In this document: in pieces, positions 17,962-25,206 of the stretch
Numbering within the stretch: position 1 is the stretch's first letter
Layout of the letters: the number at the start of each line of letters is the position of its first letter
Assembly (NCBI RefSeq): GCF_000425785.1
Contig: NZ_AUEC01000016.1
Coordinates: forward strand, 110,682-174,681
Source of the DNA: Pseudomonas taiwanensis DSM 21245
GTDB lineage: Bacteria; Pseudomonadota; Gammaproteobacteria; Pseudomonadales; Pseudomonadaceae
DNA length: 64,000 nt
Direction of reading: 5' to 3'
Made by a program: the position numbers and the translations under genes
The notes under the pieces: model-generated
The model's input: only the letters and a program-made list of their open reading frames with translations
Told to the model about the DNA's origin: nothing
The model's database searches: none

Positions 17962-18144
17962 ATGGCCACTATCCAGATCATGTCCGTCGTCGGCAGCGCC
18001 GTCCCAAGCGCATTGCGTGAGCAAGGCCTGCTGGCCTGCTGGTACCTGGTACGCAATGGCGAAGCCGTCAGCGGCCCACTGATGACTCGCGCCTCGGCCC
18101 AGGCCCTGGCCCAGCGACTGCAAGCAGACACGCTGCTCGCCTGA
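17962..18144 (+). CDS. Small hypothetical protein
   Basis: A 60-aa protein with an ideal ribosome-binding site (AGGAGG, 5 bp before the ATG) and a strong terminator 37 bp after the stop, so it is an independent small gene. The sequence is mildly amphipathic (WYLVRNGEAVSGPLMTRASA) with no recognised domain. It is divergent from the AroE-like gene. Confidence 0.7.
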   Translation: MATIQIMSVVGSAVPSALREQGLLACWYLVRNGEAVSGPLMTRASAQALAQRLQADTLLA

Positions 18145-18180
18145 CCCTATTTGTTGTGCGTTGCTCCCTACGCCCTTCTG

Positions 18181-18204
18181 GCCCGCCTATGGCGGGCTTT
18201 TTTT
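18181..18204 (+). terminator. Intrinsic terminator
   Basis: GCCCGCctatgGCGGGC followed by seven T. It ends the transcript of the 60-aa gene. Confidence 0.85.
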
Positions 18205-18362
18205 GCCTTCATGGCCCGGCGGATGGGGTCACCTGCTTTCTGACACCTACAATGCCGATCGCTCGGGCCATTTCATCATGAATGTGTGATCTGTGCCGAT
18301 GAGCCTGCGTCTGAAACGCTACCCCTCGCTTGTCGTCTGGGGAAGTGATTACAGGGCTTTCC

Positions 18363-19271
18363 ATGCAAACGCTGTTGAACGAGATTCTCGACGAAGTGCG
18401 TCCCTTGATCGGCAAGGGCAAAGTGGCTGACTACATTCCCGCGCTGGCCGATGTGCCTGCGCAGCAGTTGGGCATCGCCGTCTATGGCAACGATGGCAGC
18501 TACTACTGCGCAGGTGACGCCCTGGTGCCGTTTTCGGTGCAGAGTATTTCCAAGGTGTTCAGTCTGGTCCAGGCGATTGGCCATTCAGGTGAAGCCATCT
18601 GGGAGCGTCTTGGCCATGAGCCCTCAGGTCAACCGTTCAACTCGCTGGTACAGCTGGAGTTCGAACGCGGGCGCCCACGCAACCCCTTCATCAATGCGGG
18701 CGCGTTGGTGATCTGCGATATCAATCAGTCGCGCTTCGCCGCGCCCACCTTGTCGATGCGCGACTTCGTACGGCGGCTATCGGGCAACCCCCGTATCGCC
18801 ATCGATGCCCGCGTCGCGGATTCGGAGTACCAGTTCCGCGCGCGCAACGCCGCCATGGCGTACCTGATGCAGTCATTTGGCAACTTCCATAACGAAGTCG
18901 AGACGGTGCTGCGCAGTTACTTCAGTTACTGCGCACTGCAGATGAGCTGCCTCGACCTGGCCCGTGCCTTCTGCTTCCTGGCCAACGATGGGTTCTGCAA
19001 GCACAGTGGCGAGCAAATCCTGACCCGACGCCAGACCCAGCAGGTGAACTCGATCATGGCCACCAGCGGGCTGTACGACGAAGCGGGGAATTTCGCCTAC
19101 CGCGTGGGCTTGCCAGGCAAGAGTGGCGTAGGTGGCGGAATAGTGGCGATCGTGCCGGGTCAATTCACCGTTTGCGTGTGGTCGCCGGAGTTGAATACGG
19201 CGGGCAACTCGTATGCCGGGATGGCGGCGCTCGAGTTGCTCAGTTCACGGATCGGATGGTCGGTGTTCTGA
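18363..19271 (+). CDS. glsA: Glutaminase (serine-dependent, GlsA/GlsB family)
   Basis: A 302-aa glutaminase of the beta-lactamase-like fold, converting glutamine to glutamate and ammonia. The catalytic Ser-x-x-Lys lies in [10 protein letters not shown] (~residue 62). [25 protein letters not shown] and a glycine-rich KSGVGGGI segment near the C-terminus follow the family pattern. The ATG at 18363 matches the usual family length. It is the last recognisable host gene before the prophage. Confidence 0.93.
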   Translation: MQTLLNEILDEVRPLIGKGKVADYIPALADVPAQQLGIAVYGNDGSYYCAGDALVPFSVQSISKVFSLVQAIGHSGEAIWERLGHEPSGQPFNSLVQLEFERGRPRNPFINAGALVICDINQSRFAAPTLSMRDFVRRLSGNPRIAIDARVADSEYQFRARNAAMAYLMQSFGNFHNEVETVLRSYFSYCALQMSCLDLARAFCFLANDGFCKHSGEQILTRRQTQQVNSIMATSGLYDEAGNFAYRVGLPGKSGVGGGIVAIVPGQFTVCVWSPELNTAGNSYAGMAALELLSSRIGWSVF

Positions 19272-19731
19272 CCCGCGGGTGGTGTCGCCTGGCCGTCAGG
19301 CTGGCCTGCGCCCCAAAGCTGCCTTGGCGTCAGCAGTGAGCGCTGCGGGAGCGCCGCCGACCTCGCAGGCCCCTTCGGGTCGAATAAGGCCGGTCGTGGA
19401 TGTTGCATCGCAAACCGCACCGCCTACGCGCTTGGGGAAATCAAAAATGGCGTACCGGATTAAATTTCCTTCACGTTGCGCCCTTTAGATATAAGGCATT
19501 CGACAGCCGTTCAGCCATACTCCAAAGATGTTTTCCGCGTTTTGAACAGTTTACGCAAGTGAGGAAAGCCCGTATTTACGGGCCTTCCAGCCCGCCTCAT
19601 CACTCTGAGATACCCACCAAAACACAGCTATTGGTACAAAAAGTGGTACGAGCTTCCCTGTGCATCCATCCAGCACTTTTGGCAAGCAAGAACCCGCCTC
19701 TTCCGGCGTTCTGCCAACCCTAACTCCCCTC
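19272..19731. other. Host-prophage junction region, no gene seen
   Basis: These 460 bp hold no convincing open frame. Composition falls from GC-rich to AT-rich near 19,440. A hairpin GCCCGTATTTACGGGC followed on the minus strand by TTTCCT (19,566-19,585) may terminate the leftward end operon of the prophage. Phage-type text (TTGGTACAAAAAGTGGTACG, ~19,633) suggests the left attachment site is here. Its core cannot be fixed because the right end is outside the window. No tRNA gene is seen. Confidence 0.45.
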
Positions 19732-19953
19732 TCAAGTTGACACCCCGACAGGCCCCTCATGCTCGAGCGCCCACAGCCGGGCAGCCTCGGCAAATTCCAG
19801 CATGTCGGATAACTCACCGTCGTCCACCTCGCGGCGGCGATGAGCAGCAAAGGCCATTTCACAGAGCACGGCGGCACGCCCATCCGGATCCGTGACCAGG
19901 GCACCCTGGTCGTTCAGTTCGGCCAGCCAGGCCGGCGGCAGACTAGTTGCCAT
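19732..19953 (-). CDS. Small prophage protein, second gene of a LexA-controlled operon
   Basis: A 73-aa acidic protein ([36 protein letters not shown]) of unknown function. GGAGGGG precedes the ATG at 19953. It overlaps the end of the upstream 102-aa gene by 11 bp, so the two are cotranscribed from the LexA-box promoter at ~20,270. It is the last gene before the left end of the prophage. Confidence 0.65.
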   Translation of the reverse strand: MATSLPPAWLAELNDQGALVTDPDGRAAVLCEMAFAAHRRREVDDGELSDMLEFAEAARLWALEHEGPVGVST

Positions 19954-20251
19954 ACGACCCCTCCGCCCGGCACCACCAGGACTGCGCGTAGAGCACGCCG
20001 TCGACCTCCTCCACGCCATTGATGTTCATGCCGAGCTGGGCCATGCCGTTGACCTTGGCATCTAGCAGGCGCGGGATGATGTCTCCGCTCGGCGTCGGGT
20101 TGAAAACCCATGCCTGGGTAGCCACCCGGCCAAGCACCTCGGAGTGATGCTCACCGATGTGGATGTCGGCCTTCAAGGCCTTGACCTTACGAAGCTGGTC
20201 CGCAGGGATTGCCACGCCGCGTACTCGGCGACGAACAACGAGGAAGTACAT
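19943..20251 (-). CDS. Prophage protein, first gene behind a LexA box
   Basis: A 102-aa basic-to-neutral protein, [20 protein letters not shown] at its start. No named domain was recognised. It has two tryptophans and a cysteine near the C-terminus ([10 protein letters not shown]). GGTGAG lies before the ATG. A near-perfect LexA operator sits 19-36 bp upstream, so it should be induced by DNA damage. The position resembles end-of-prophage SOS genes of other lambdoid phages, but no homology to those is claimed. Confidence 0.7.
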   Translation of the reverse strand: MYFLVVRRRVRGVAIPADQLRKVKALKADIHIGEHHSEVLGRVATQAWVFNPTPSGDIIPRLLDAKVNGMAQLGMNINGVEEVDGVLYAQSWWCRAEGSYGN

Positions 20252-20267
20252 AGCTCACCGACACCAA

Positions 20268-20287
20268 TACTGTATATGGATACAGTA
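20268..20287 (-). promoter_or_regulatory. LexA operator (SOS box) overlapping a promoter
   Basis: CTGTATATGGATACAG is a CTG-N10-CAG box, extended by TA on both sides; 18 of 20 positions match the E. coli-type consensus. On the minus strand a possible promoter, TTGGTG (20,300-20,295) and TATACA (20,276-20,271) spaced 18 bp, overlaps the box. Bound LexA would therefore block it. It controls the two small genes at 19,732-20,251. Confidence 0.85.
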
Positions 20288-20331
20288 TCGTATCCACCAA
20301 GTCAGCACCCCGGCAACTGCCGGTCAGCGGA

Positions 20332-20556
20332 TCAGTGCAGCGGGGGTAGTTCCTTGCCGCGCATCTTGGCAATCACGCGAAGTTGGTAATCGGAGACGAC
20401 TTGGAACAGCGACTCAGCCAGCAAGCGTAGGCGCTCGACCTCTTCAGGCGGCGCGCCACAGTCCTGGGCTTGGTGGTATTCCCGCATGGCGTCGATGGCC
20501 TGCTGAATCAGCGGCTCGCCGGCCTCGACCATCCCAATGAAGGTGCGCTTGTCCAT
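20332..20556 (-). CDS. Small prophage hypothetical protein
   Basis: A 74-aa predicted all-helical protein (FIGMVEAGEPLIQQAIDAMR; EEVERLRLLAESLFQVVSDY). GGAGAAG lies upstream of the ATG at 20556. It follows the Rz gene by 42 bp in the lysis end of the late operon. Function unknown. Confidence 0.65.
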   Translation of the reverse strand: MDKRTFIGMVEAGEPLIQQAIDAMREYHQAQDCGAPPEEVERLRLLAESLFQVVSDYQLRVIAKMRGKELPPLH

Positions 20557-20598
20557 TGCTCTTCTCCGTCCACCTAGACCGCCCATTATAGGCAGTCG

Positions 20599-21114
20599 CT
20601 ACGGAGCCTTCATGTGATCAACCACCGCCTCGCACGCCAGTCCAGCTATTCGGCTTCGCTCAAGCGCTGTCGCGAGGTCTCCCGCCATTCGGTCAGACTC
20701 CTCAAGCAATCCCCCGAGCACCACGACGGCAGAGGTTCCTGCCTGGCGCTGCTGGGCAGCGATGGTATCGCAGGTGGCTCGATGGCCGTCTCGCAGTCTG
20801 GCGATTTCCCAGCGCAGCCCGTCAGCAGCAGACTCAGCATTAGCGGCGCGGCCTTTGGCCAGTTCCAGTTTCTTGCGTGCACTCTCACCCTCCTCGTCCG
20901 CCGCGGATTGGCGGCGTAGTTCTTCAGCTCTGGCCTGGGCTGCGACGCGCCGGTCGCGTTCGGCCACCTCAAAGCGGTATTCGGCCAGCTGGCCGCGCGC
21001 GGTACCGGTTTCGCCCTGGGCGGCCACGACGCGATACTGCTGGCCAGCGGCGGCAAGCAGTAGAGCTGCAAGCCACCAGCACCAGGCCGGCACAAGCCTC
21101 ACCAGCTGCTCCAT
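20599..21114 (-). CDS. Rz: Rz-like inner-membrane spanin (DUF2514-type)
   Basis: A 171-aa protein with one N-terminal membrane anchor (VPAWCWWLAALLLAAAG) and a long charged coiled coil rich in Ala, Glu and Arg, as in Rz/DUF2514 spanins. It would span the periplasm and join Rz1 to fuse inner and outer membranes at lysis. GGAGG precedes the ATG at 21114. It overlaps the DUF6527-like gene by 16 bp and contains the Rz1 gene in the +1 frame. Confidence 0.82.
   Translation of the reverse strand: MEQLVRLVPAWCWWLAALLLAAAGQQYRVVAAQGETGTARGQLAEYRFEVAERDRRVAAQARAEELRRQSAADEEGESARKKLELAKGRAANAESAADGLRWEIARLRDGHRATCDTIAAQQRQAGTSAVVVLGGLLEESDRMAGDLATALERSRIAGLACEAVVDHMKAP
20646..20840 (-). CDS. Rz1: Rz1-like outer-membrane lipoprotein nested in Rz
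   Basis: In the +1 frame inside Rz, 64 aa starting MLSLLLTGCAGKSPDC. A lipobox (LLTGC) directs lipid attachment, and a proline-rich stretch (EPPAIPSLPSSARQEPLP) follows, as in Rz1 proteins. The hydrophobic segment is short if translation starts at this ATG. A GTG at 20882 in the same frame would give a fuller signal with a basic residue. It would anchor the spanin in the outer membrane. Confidence 0.72.
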   Translation of the reverse strand: MLSLLLTGCAGKSPDCETAIEPPAIPSLPSSARQEPLPSWCSGDCLRSLTEWRETSRQRLSEAE

Positions 21115-21479
21115 GACGCCTCCCAGTCCGGCAGATCGACCGTCTGGCCGGCCAGCGCGTGAGTGCAGTCGCCCAGGTACTGGATGCGACCGTCCGTGAC
21201 GAAGGAATGGCATACCTTGGCGACCTTGGTCTGCACGATCTCGCCGCTCAGAATCTTGTCGCGGATCTCCAGCGTGGTGGCCGGTGGATCCCACTCATCC
21301 CATTGAGCCAGGACCGATGGCGTGAATGTCGGGGAATCTGCGTTGCCGTTGTAGCCCCAGCGCGGACCGGGCCCCGCGCCAACCTGGAGGCTATGTGGCG
21401 CATCGCAGCCCTTGCAGAAGAACCACAGCGATCCGTCATGTGCCTGGCCCAGGCAGCGGCCTATCGTTTTGATGGTCAT
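21099..21479 (-). CDS. DUF6527-like phage protein
   Basis: A 126-aa protein with paired cysteines (FFCKGCDAPH) and the pattern WGYNGNADSPTFTPSV...CHSFVTDGRIQYLGDC...HALAGQTVDL, which I recognise from small phage proteins now grouped as DUF6527. The Cys/His residues suggest a metal site. It starts by a 4-bp ATGA overlap with the endolysin stop and runs into Rz, so it is part of the lysis cassette. Role unknown. Confidence 0.7.
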   Translation of the reverse strand: MTIKTIGRCLGQAHDGSLWFFCKGCDAPHSLQVGAGPGPRWGYNGNADSPTFTPSVLAQWDEWDPPATTLEIRDKILSGEIVQTKVAKVCHSFVTDGRIQYLGDCTHALAGQTVDLPDWEASWSSW

Positions 21480-21964
21480 GCCAGCACCCCTCCCAGTTCG
21501 ACCCAGCGCCCGAGCAGCTTGTCCAGGCGGTGCGGGTTCTGCCCGTAGGTGCTGCCCGGGAAGCTGGCCCATATGTTCGAGCACTTGGCGATCGCATCGG
21601 AGATGCGGCCGGCCTTGATGTCCTCCAGCGCCCGACGCTCGCGGATCTGCTGCAGCGCTACACGGTCCTGGTTCTCCGGAGTGAAGCCGCCCTGCAATCG
21701 CAGGCTCACGCGGTAGGCGTCCCAGTAGCGTGCCAGCAGCTGGTACCGGCCTGCTGCCGTGCTGGTAACTGGTTTTCCGTTGATGGGGAAAGTCAGCTTC
21801 TGACGTGGGTGATCCTGGTAGCCGGTGAACAGGCCGCGCCCGTACAGGACGTTGTAGCCGTCATCGCTACCCTTGACGGTCGCGGTGCCTTCCGAGAAGG
21901 CGATCAGGTCCAGGAACCGGAGCACATTTGCGCCACCGGCCTGGGCCTCAGTCAGTCGAGCCAT
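21476..21964 (-). CDS. Endolysin, lambda R-type lytic transglycosylase
   Basis: A 162-aa protein closely resembling lambda gpR: FLDLIAFSEGT with the catalytic Glu (~residue 24), LFTGYQDHPR, STAAGRYQLLARYWDAYR, VALQQIRERRALEDI, CSNIWASFPGSTYGQ. It cleaves peptidoglycan between MurNAc and GlcNAc without water, forming anhydro ends. It has no signal peptide, so release needs a holin. GGAG lies 7 bp before the ATG, directly after a terminator hairpin. This is probably the working endolysin of the phage, since the GH24-type gene nearby is broken. Confidence 0.9.
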   Translation of the reverse strand: MARLTEAQAGGANVLRFLDLIAFSEGTATVKGSDDGYNVLYGRGLFTGYQDHPRQKLTFPINGKPVTSTAAGRYQLLARYWDAYRVSLRLQGGFTPENQDRVALQQIRERRALEDIKAGRISDAIAKCSNIWASFPGSTYGQNPHRLDKLLGRWVELGGVLA

Positions 21965-21978
21965 GGTTTTCTCCAGGC

Positions 21979-22003
21979 AAAAAAATACCGCCAGGTGGCG
22001 GTA
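21979..22003 (-). terminator. Terminator abutting the endolysin start
   Basis: On the minus strand TACCGCC/GGCGGTA forms the stem and seven T follow. The next bases are GCCTGGAG, the ribosome-binding site of the endolysin gene. There is no room for a promoter between them, so the endolysin must be read through this hairpin. Confidence 0.8.
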
Positions 22004-22014
22004 GGTTGATTCAG

Positions 22015-22049
22015 TGCATCTCAGGCCTGCGAGCCAGTCCTGAGATGCA
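22015..22049 (-). other. 11-bp-stem hairpin after the BNR gene
   Basis: TGCATCTCAGG and CCTGAGATGCA pair perfectly around a 13-nt loop, 12 bp after the BNR stop codon. No T run follows, but the T-rich terminator of the next feature lies 12 bp further on. It may protect the 3' end of the BNR mRNA. Confidence 0.55.
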
Positions 22050-22061
22050 ATCTTTGATTGA

Positions 22062-23249
22062 TCACCTCAACTGAGCAATGTAGAGGTCTGCCGAGAAGCG
22101 CCGGGTAGATTTTATGGATGGATTCTTTAGAGCAGCCAACATAGGCCGTCCGTTCGATGTGAATATCCACGGAGAAGAGAAGGAACCTTTTTCCACCAAA
22201 ATCTTTTTAGACCCATTGGATATGTCTTGTTGGACCAACCCTCCATTAGGAGGTGAGCTGACAGCGAACGCCCCACGAGAATCAAGAGAGGCACCTCCAG
22301 CGTAAGTATGAACCGCAGCTTCTGAAAGCGTAACAATGGTAGATACTGCTCGGCTTTCAACGTTGACAAATGCAACCCTGCTCACGCCGCGTGAACCACC
22401 ACCTAACATTTGGCTGAACGAAACAGCCACTGTCCCGTTGTCTAGCCATTTTGTCTCATATGGGACTGTATCTTGAGTTGAGTTTTCTCCGAGCTCAATT
22501 GGAATTTCAATCAGAGACTGGAGCGAATCGCTTGTAACAACCAGAGTGAGTCCATGATGTCGCTTAGTTTCTGCCCTATAAATTGCATATGTCATCGCGC
22601 ATCTGCCGTCAGGAGAGACTGTCATCGGCGTTGAATAAGGGAACGTTCCCGCTCCAAACCCTACAATTTGAACTGGATCAGACCAGCTATCTCCACCGTC
22701 CTCTGTCCATCTCGCAACTGTGCGCCGCCACTCTCCTATACTGTATTTACCGACACGCTCTTGGAGGGTGTGCATGAGGACGATTCGCCCATTTGGCAAA
22801 GACACGAGTGAGGCATACGTAGATCGACCACCATCGAGTATCTTTGCCCCATCCCAACCACCTACATCCCCAGGCCTGCTTGTCCGGTTCATCATCAGCG
22901 GAGTGGCGTGATTGCTGTAGCATGCCAGAATCTTGTTCTTGTGCTTTCCACTGGGAATTCTTATTAGGGCCGGAGACCCATGATCGCTTGAATCATCATA
23001 TCGATGAATAACATTCGATCGCCGCACCAATAGTTCGTCGGTAATTTCCGCAATGACAATTTCTCCGCGAGAAGTAATGTATCCAAAGCAGAACCCACCA
23101 TCTAGGTCGGCGGCTGCGGGCCGGTTGTACCATAGGCTGTACGCGTTCTGAATGGTAAGTGGTCCTGGTGGCGCAATCCTGCGAAGTAAAGGGGTCGCCG
23201 TGGCGATAGCTACAACACCAGCCGAAACAAGAAATTCCCTGCGATTCAT
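22062..23249 (-). CDS. Tat-exported BNR-repeat (sialidase-fold) protein
   Basis: A 395-aa protein. The N-terminus MNRREFLVSAGVVAIATATP is a twin-arginine signal (RRxFL). The body is a predicted beta-propeller with an Asp-box (SxDxGxxW-like: TEDGGDSWS, ~residue 185) and repeated beta-rich blocks, like BNR/sialidase-type glycan-active proteins. The catalytic residues of true sialidases could not be verified. GC is lower than in phage structural genes. It lies between the broken lysozyme gene and the endolysin, so it is cargo rather than a phage structural gene. It would act in the periplasm or at the cell surface. Confidence 0.7.
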   Translation of the reverse strand: MNRREFLVSAGVVAIATATPLLRRIAPPGPLTIQNAYSLWYNRPAAADLDGGFCFGYITSRGEIVIAEITDELLVRRSNVIHRYDDSSDHGSPALIRIPSGKHKNKILACYSNHATPLMMNRTSRPGDVGGWDGAKILDGGRSTYASLVSLPNGRIVLMHTLQERVGKYSIGEWRRTVARWTEDGGDSWSDPVQIVGFGAGTFPYSTPMTVSPDGRCAMTYAIYRAETKRHHGLTLVVTSDSLQSLIEIPIELGENSTQDTVPYETKWLDNGTVAVSFSQMLGGGSRGVSRVAFVNVESRAVSTIVTLSEAAVHTYAGGASLDSRGAFAVSSPPNGGLVQQDISNGSKKILVEKGSFSSPWIFTSNGRPMLAALKNPSIKSTRRFSADLYIAQLR

Positions 23250-23311
23250 GTTTTCCGCTCAAAACCAACATTATGCATGAACCGCACCGACGGCGCGCGC
23301 CCCCCAGCCGT

Positions 23312-23743
23312 TCACGCCCCCTCCAAAAACAGATCACGCTCGGCGGCGCGGCGGCGCACCAGCCACACCAGAACCTTCCCGCCACCCTTGTTCCAGCGCG
23401 GGAACTGATCGGCGGCTGCGGCATAGTCGCCAGCGTTTAGCTTACGCAGCAGCGTCGACCACTCCAGATTTGCGGCGCCAAGGTTATAGGTGAAACTCAC
23501 CAAGGCATCCCACTGGTTTTGGCTGAGCGGCACAGTCACCAGGCGCTCGATCTCTGGCTCGAAGCGCTGCACGTCATTCAGCAGCATGCGCTCGGCCTGC
23601 TCCTTGCTGATCTTCATGCCGACATTTACTCATCGAGTAGTGCCGTAGCCGATGGTCCAGACGCCAACAGCATCTTGGTAGGCCTGCAGGCGCAAGCCCT
23701 CGAACGACTTGATCAGGCTCAAGCCGCGTTGTGATGTACGCAT
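23312..23743 (-). pseudogene. GH24 (T4-type) lysozyme broken by an in-frame stop
   Basis: The N-terminal part starts at 23743 (GGAGG ribosome-binding site) with SLIKSFEGLRLQAY, carrying the catalytic Glu, and WTIGYGTTR. An in-frame TGA at 23632-23630 stops it after 37 codons. The same frame continues as VNVGMKISKEQAERML and runs to 23312 with the family pattern (LSQNQWDALVSFTYNLG). No frameshift is needed; one base change (probably GGA to TGA) explains it. The intact protein would have ~143 aa. A restart at the ATG at 23617 would lack the catalytic Glu. Confidence 0.85.
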
Positions 23744-23758
23744 GGGTTTCCTCCAGGC

Positions 23759-23784
23759 AAAAAAATACCGGCTGATAGCCGGTT
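23759..23784 (-). terminator. Terminator abutting the GH24 lysozyme start
   Basis: ACCGGCT/AGCCGGT stem with a 3-nt loop, then a T tract on the minus strand, then GCCTGGAGG and the lysozyme ATG. The layout is the same as at the working endolysin gene. Confidence 0.78.
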
Positions 23785-24039
23785 GGTTTGGGTCAGATGG
23801 GCAGATAGCAATAAGTGGTGAATGGAAGGGATAGCGGACAGCGAAAGCAGAGCACCTAAATCCACAGCGACCCCTGACGTTTCCCGCTACCACGCCCGAA
23901 AAGTCGGCATACCCACATGCAAGCAGCGGCGAATAGATCACCTGAGATTGCCGCAATCGACACTTCGTACCGAGGCGATGGCCAACCAGATCAAAATTTC
24001 ATGTAGAATTTCGCCGCTTTCAATGCCTCGAGGTGACAA

Positions 24040-25104
24040 ATGGTCGGTAAAATCAAGGGACTTGATGGGCTTCGAGCCATTTCAGTCTTGCTCGTAATCA
24101 TGTCTCATGCGGAAGCATGGCAAGCGCTCGGAATTACTAGCACTGCCGTCCGTTCAGCTCTAAGCGCGCAGACCGGAGTCAATGTGTTTTTCGTACTTTC
24201 CGGCTTCCTTATCACATTTCTCCTCATAAAGGAGAAAGATGCAACAGGGAAAGTTGACATAATAGCCTTCATAAAGCGAAGAGCACTTAGAATTTTCCCC
24301 CTGTACTATTTGGCTATATTCTTCCTCATGTACATAGATTACACGAGCAGAGCCAATATCCCCAACTGCTCATTCGCATACGCACTAACATATACAGTTA
24401 ACTTCTACCCAAAAGAATGCGCATACTCCGCAATGTCACACTTTTGGTCACTCTCTGTAGAAGAGCACTTCTACCTATTCTGGCCTCTTATTTTCTGCCT
24501 CGGAAATAGAGTCGCATTCATAACGGCTACCGCCATAGCAGTGGCATGCGTAACAATTGGAACATCTATATACCCTGAAAGCCAAAGATTTTACATGAAC
24601 CGCTGGACATTCCCAGCAATGCTGCCAATCCTCGCAGGATGCATGCTTGCTTTCGTATGCAACGCAAACTACATAAAAACCCTGTTCACTGACAAGTCAA
24701 AATCAAACATACTTCTAGTTTCAATATTATTCGGCACAGCAACCCCCGCCTTTTTCTCCTCTGACGCCATATGGCTTACGTCCGTATGCGCTTTGGTACT
24801 TTATATATACCACAATCAAGGATCTACGCTAGTACGCATGCTGGAAATCAAGCCGCTAGCCGCCCTTGGCATTATTAGCTACGGCCTTTATGTATGGCAA
24901 GGTATCTTTACAGGAAATGGACCTTATCGCGGCGGCGCAACCTTCCCGCCAAGCGTAGACATTGGTGTATGGCTGACGTTCGTTGTCGCTCCTTTGAGCT
25001 ACATCTTCTTTGAGCGCCCATTGATCAATCTAAAGTCTCGCTACTCTTGGAAAAGCAAACCGCAGAGCGCGGCACAAGATAAAAATATTCCACAGCATGA
25101 ATAA
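24040..25104 (+). CDS. Membrane acyltransferase (acyltransferase 3 / OafA type)
   Basis: A 354-aa protein with about ten hydrophobic helices. The N-terminal motif GLDGLRAISVLLVIMSHAEA includes the catalytic-type His; FFVLSGFLITFLL, FIKRRALRIFPLYYL and FWSLSVEEHFYLFWP follow in the usual acyltransferase 3 order. Such inner-membrane enzymes acetylate or otherwise acylate O-antigen or other surface sugars. Transcribed against the late genes and clearly AT-richer than them, it is lysogenic-conversion cargo. GAGGTG precedes the ATG. TAGAAT at 24,004 may be its -10 box, without a clear -35. Confidence 0.88.
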   Translation: MVGKIKGLDGLRAISVLLVIMSHAEAWQALGITSTAVRSALSAQTGVNVFFVLSGFLITFLLIKEKDATGKVDIIAFIKRRALRIFPLYYLAIFFLMYIDYTSRANIPNCSFAYALTYTVNFYPKECAYSAMSHFWSLSVEEHFYLFWPLIFCLGNRVAFITATAIAVACVTIGTSIYPESQRFYMNRWTFPAMLPILAGCMLAFVCNANYIKTLFTDKSKSNILLVSILFGTATPAFFSSDAIWLTSVCALVLYIYHNQGSTLVRMLEIKPLAALGIISYGLYVWQGIFTGNGPYRGGATFPPSVDIGVWLTFVVAPLSYIFFERPLINLKSRYSWKSKPQSAAQDKNIPQHE

Positions 25105-25206
25105 CTGACACACACTATCTTCGACACTGCACTTTAAAGCATAGTCATCACAATACACCCGATGACTATCTAGAGACGCACAAGCTTACGAAAGGACGCT
25201 TTCAGC

